From JAQIBY01 sp964407055 (lineage in GTDB: Bacteria > Bacteroidota > Bacteroidia > Bacteroidales > ML635J-15), in contig CAYOUD010000146.1 of assembly GCA_964407055.1 (NCBI GenBank), positions 1-6,781 of the forward strand: DNA of 6,781 nt. The letters are read 5' to 3'. Under the pieces are notes generated by a model. The model was given only the letters and a program-made list of their open reading frames with translations. It made no database searches and was not told the DNA's origin. A program made the translations under genes and the position numbers. Of this stretch, positions 6,563 through 6,781 are shown piece by piece; position 1 is the first letter of the stretch; each line of letters begins with the position of its first letter.

Positions 6563-6759
6563 CGTGTGGGTGTTAATATGTCCTTAATAAAACCTTTGCA
6601 TACTCCAAACGTGGCTATGTAAAAACCTATGACAGTGATGATTAAATGGATTTTTCTTTGTTTTCTGGAATTTGTATTACATGGAAAAATGCCAAACTTG
6701 TTGGAGATAATCATTTGGAATGTAACTTGACAATTAAAGAATAAATAGTGTCTGTCCAT
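6556..6759 (-). CDS. Doubtful small membrane-like ORF
   Basis: An open frame of about 67 residues from ATG 6759 (73 residues from GTG 6777) ends 57 bp before the S46 start. I do not recognise it. It has one hydrophobic stretch near the C-terminus (IHLIITVIGFYIATFGV) preceded by a basic segment (RKQRK), as in a small single-span membrane protein. Against it: no ribosome site, AT-rich sequence that easily yields such frames, overlap of its end with the S46 promoter, and overlap of its start with a possible plus-strand gene start. Most likely chance. Confidence 0.15.
   Translation of the reverse strand: MDRHYLFFNCQVTFQMIISNKFGIFPCNTNSRKQRKIHLIITVIGFYIATFGVCKGFIKDILTPTRL
6700..6729 (+). promoter_or_regulatory. 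Weak candidate promoter facing right
   Basis: On the plus strand GTTG (6700-6703) is followed after 19 bp by TAACTTG (6723-6729), the same spacing and -7-like word as the S46 candidate. It would transcribe toward the window end, with an ATG about 30 bp downstream at 6758. Weak on its own, somewhat supported by the recurrence of the word. Confidence 0.25.
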
Positions 6760-6781
6760 GATGTCCGATTTACTCACGATA
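6758..6781 (+). CDS. Possible start of a divergent gene, cut by the window end
   Basis: Two consecutive ATG codons (6758 and 6761) open a frame reading MMSDLLTI, still open at the window edge. The position, about 30 bp after a promoter-like TAACTTG, suits a gene transcribed away from the S46 gene. Eight codons are too few to identify a product or be sure it is coding. Confidence 0.2.

Overview
The window looks like a piece of a Bacteroidota draft or metagenome scaffold, most likely Bacteroidales or a close relative. The reasons are an S46 dipeptidyl peptidase (a family concentrated in this phylum), AT-rich genes with almost no Shine-Dalgarno sequences, A-rich leaders, and promoter-like TTTG / TAnnTTTG elements. 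No mobile-element gene, rRNA, tRNA or CRISPR array was seen.

Layout. Positions 1-153 are non-coding sequence downstream of sppA. Positions 154-3601 (minus strand) carry a probable two-gene unit: a secreted C69 dipeptidase (1982-3601), then the membrane protease SppA (154-1938), 43 bp apart. Positions 3602-3690 are a compact divergent promoter region. At 3691 (plus strand) the start of an acyl-ACP thioesterase gene is recognisable for about 58 codons and then runs into repetitive DNA and a 100-N assembly gap (3915-4014). From about 3875 to 4257 the DNA is repetitive: a 78-bp tandem repeat able to form a hairpin, then 15 in-phase degenerate heptamers (CTRAMHC). A probable bidirectional terminator follows at 4269-4300. 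Positions 4319-6499 (minus strand) encode a full-length S46 dipeptidyl peptidase with DPP7-type active-site features. Positions 6500-6781 hold its promoter and poorly supported sequence, perhaps including the start of a divergent plus-strand gene at 6758.

Function. The three complete genes are all peptidases. The C69 and S46 enzymes have signal peptides and probably trim peptides outside the cytoplasm; SppA is membrane-anchored and degrades signal peptides and other membrane-associated peptides. This fits an organism that uses proteins or peptides, but the S46 gene is a separate transcription unit. The thioesterase fragment belongs to fatty-acid or lipid metabolism and is unrelated.

The three complete genes are ordinary members of known families. 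The part that merits a second look is the repeat block at 3865-4260: it breaks the thioesterase gene, the two gap edges carry the same 13 bp, and two different repeat classes sit next to each other. I do not see convincing evidence for a new biological system.
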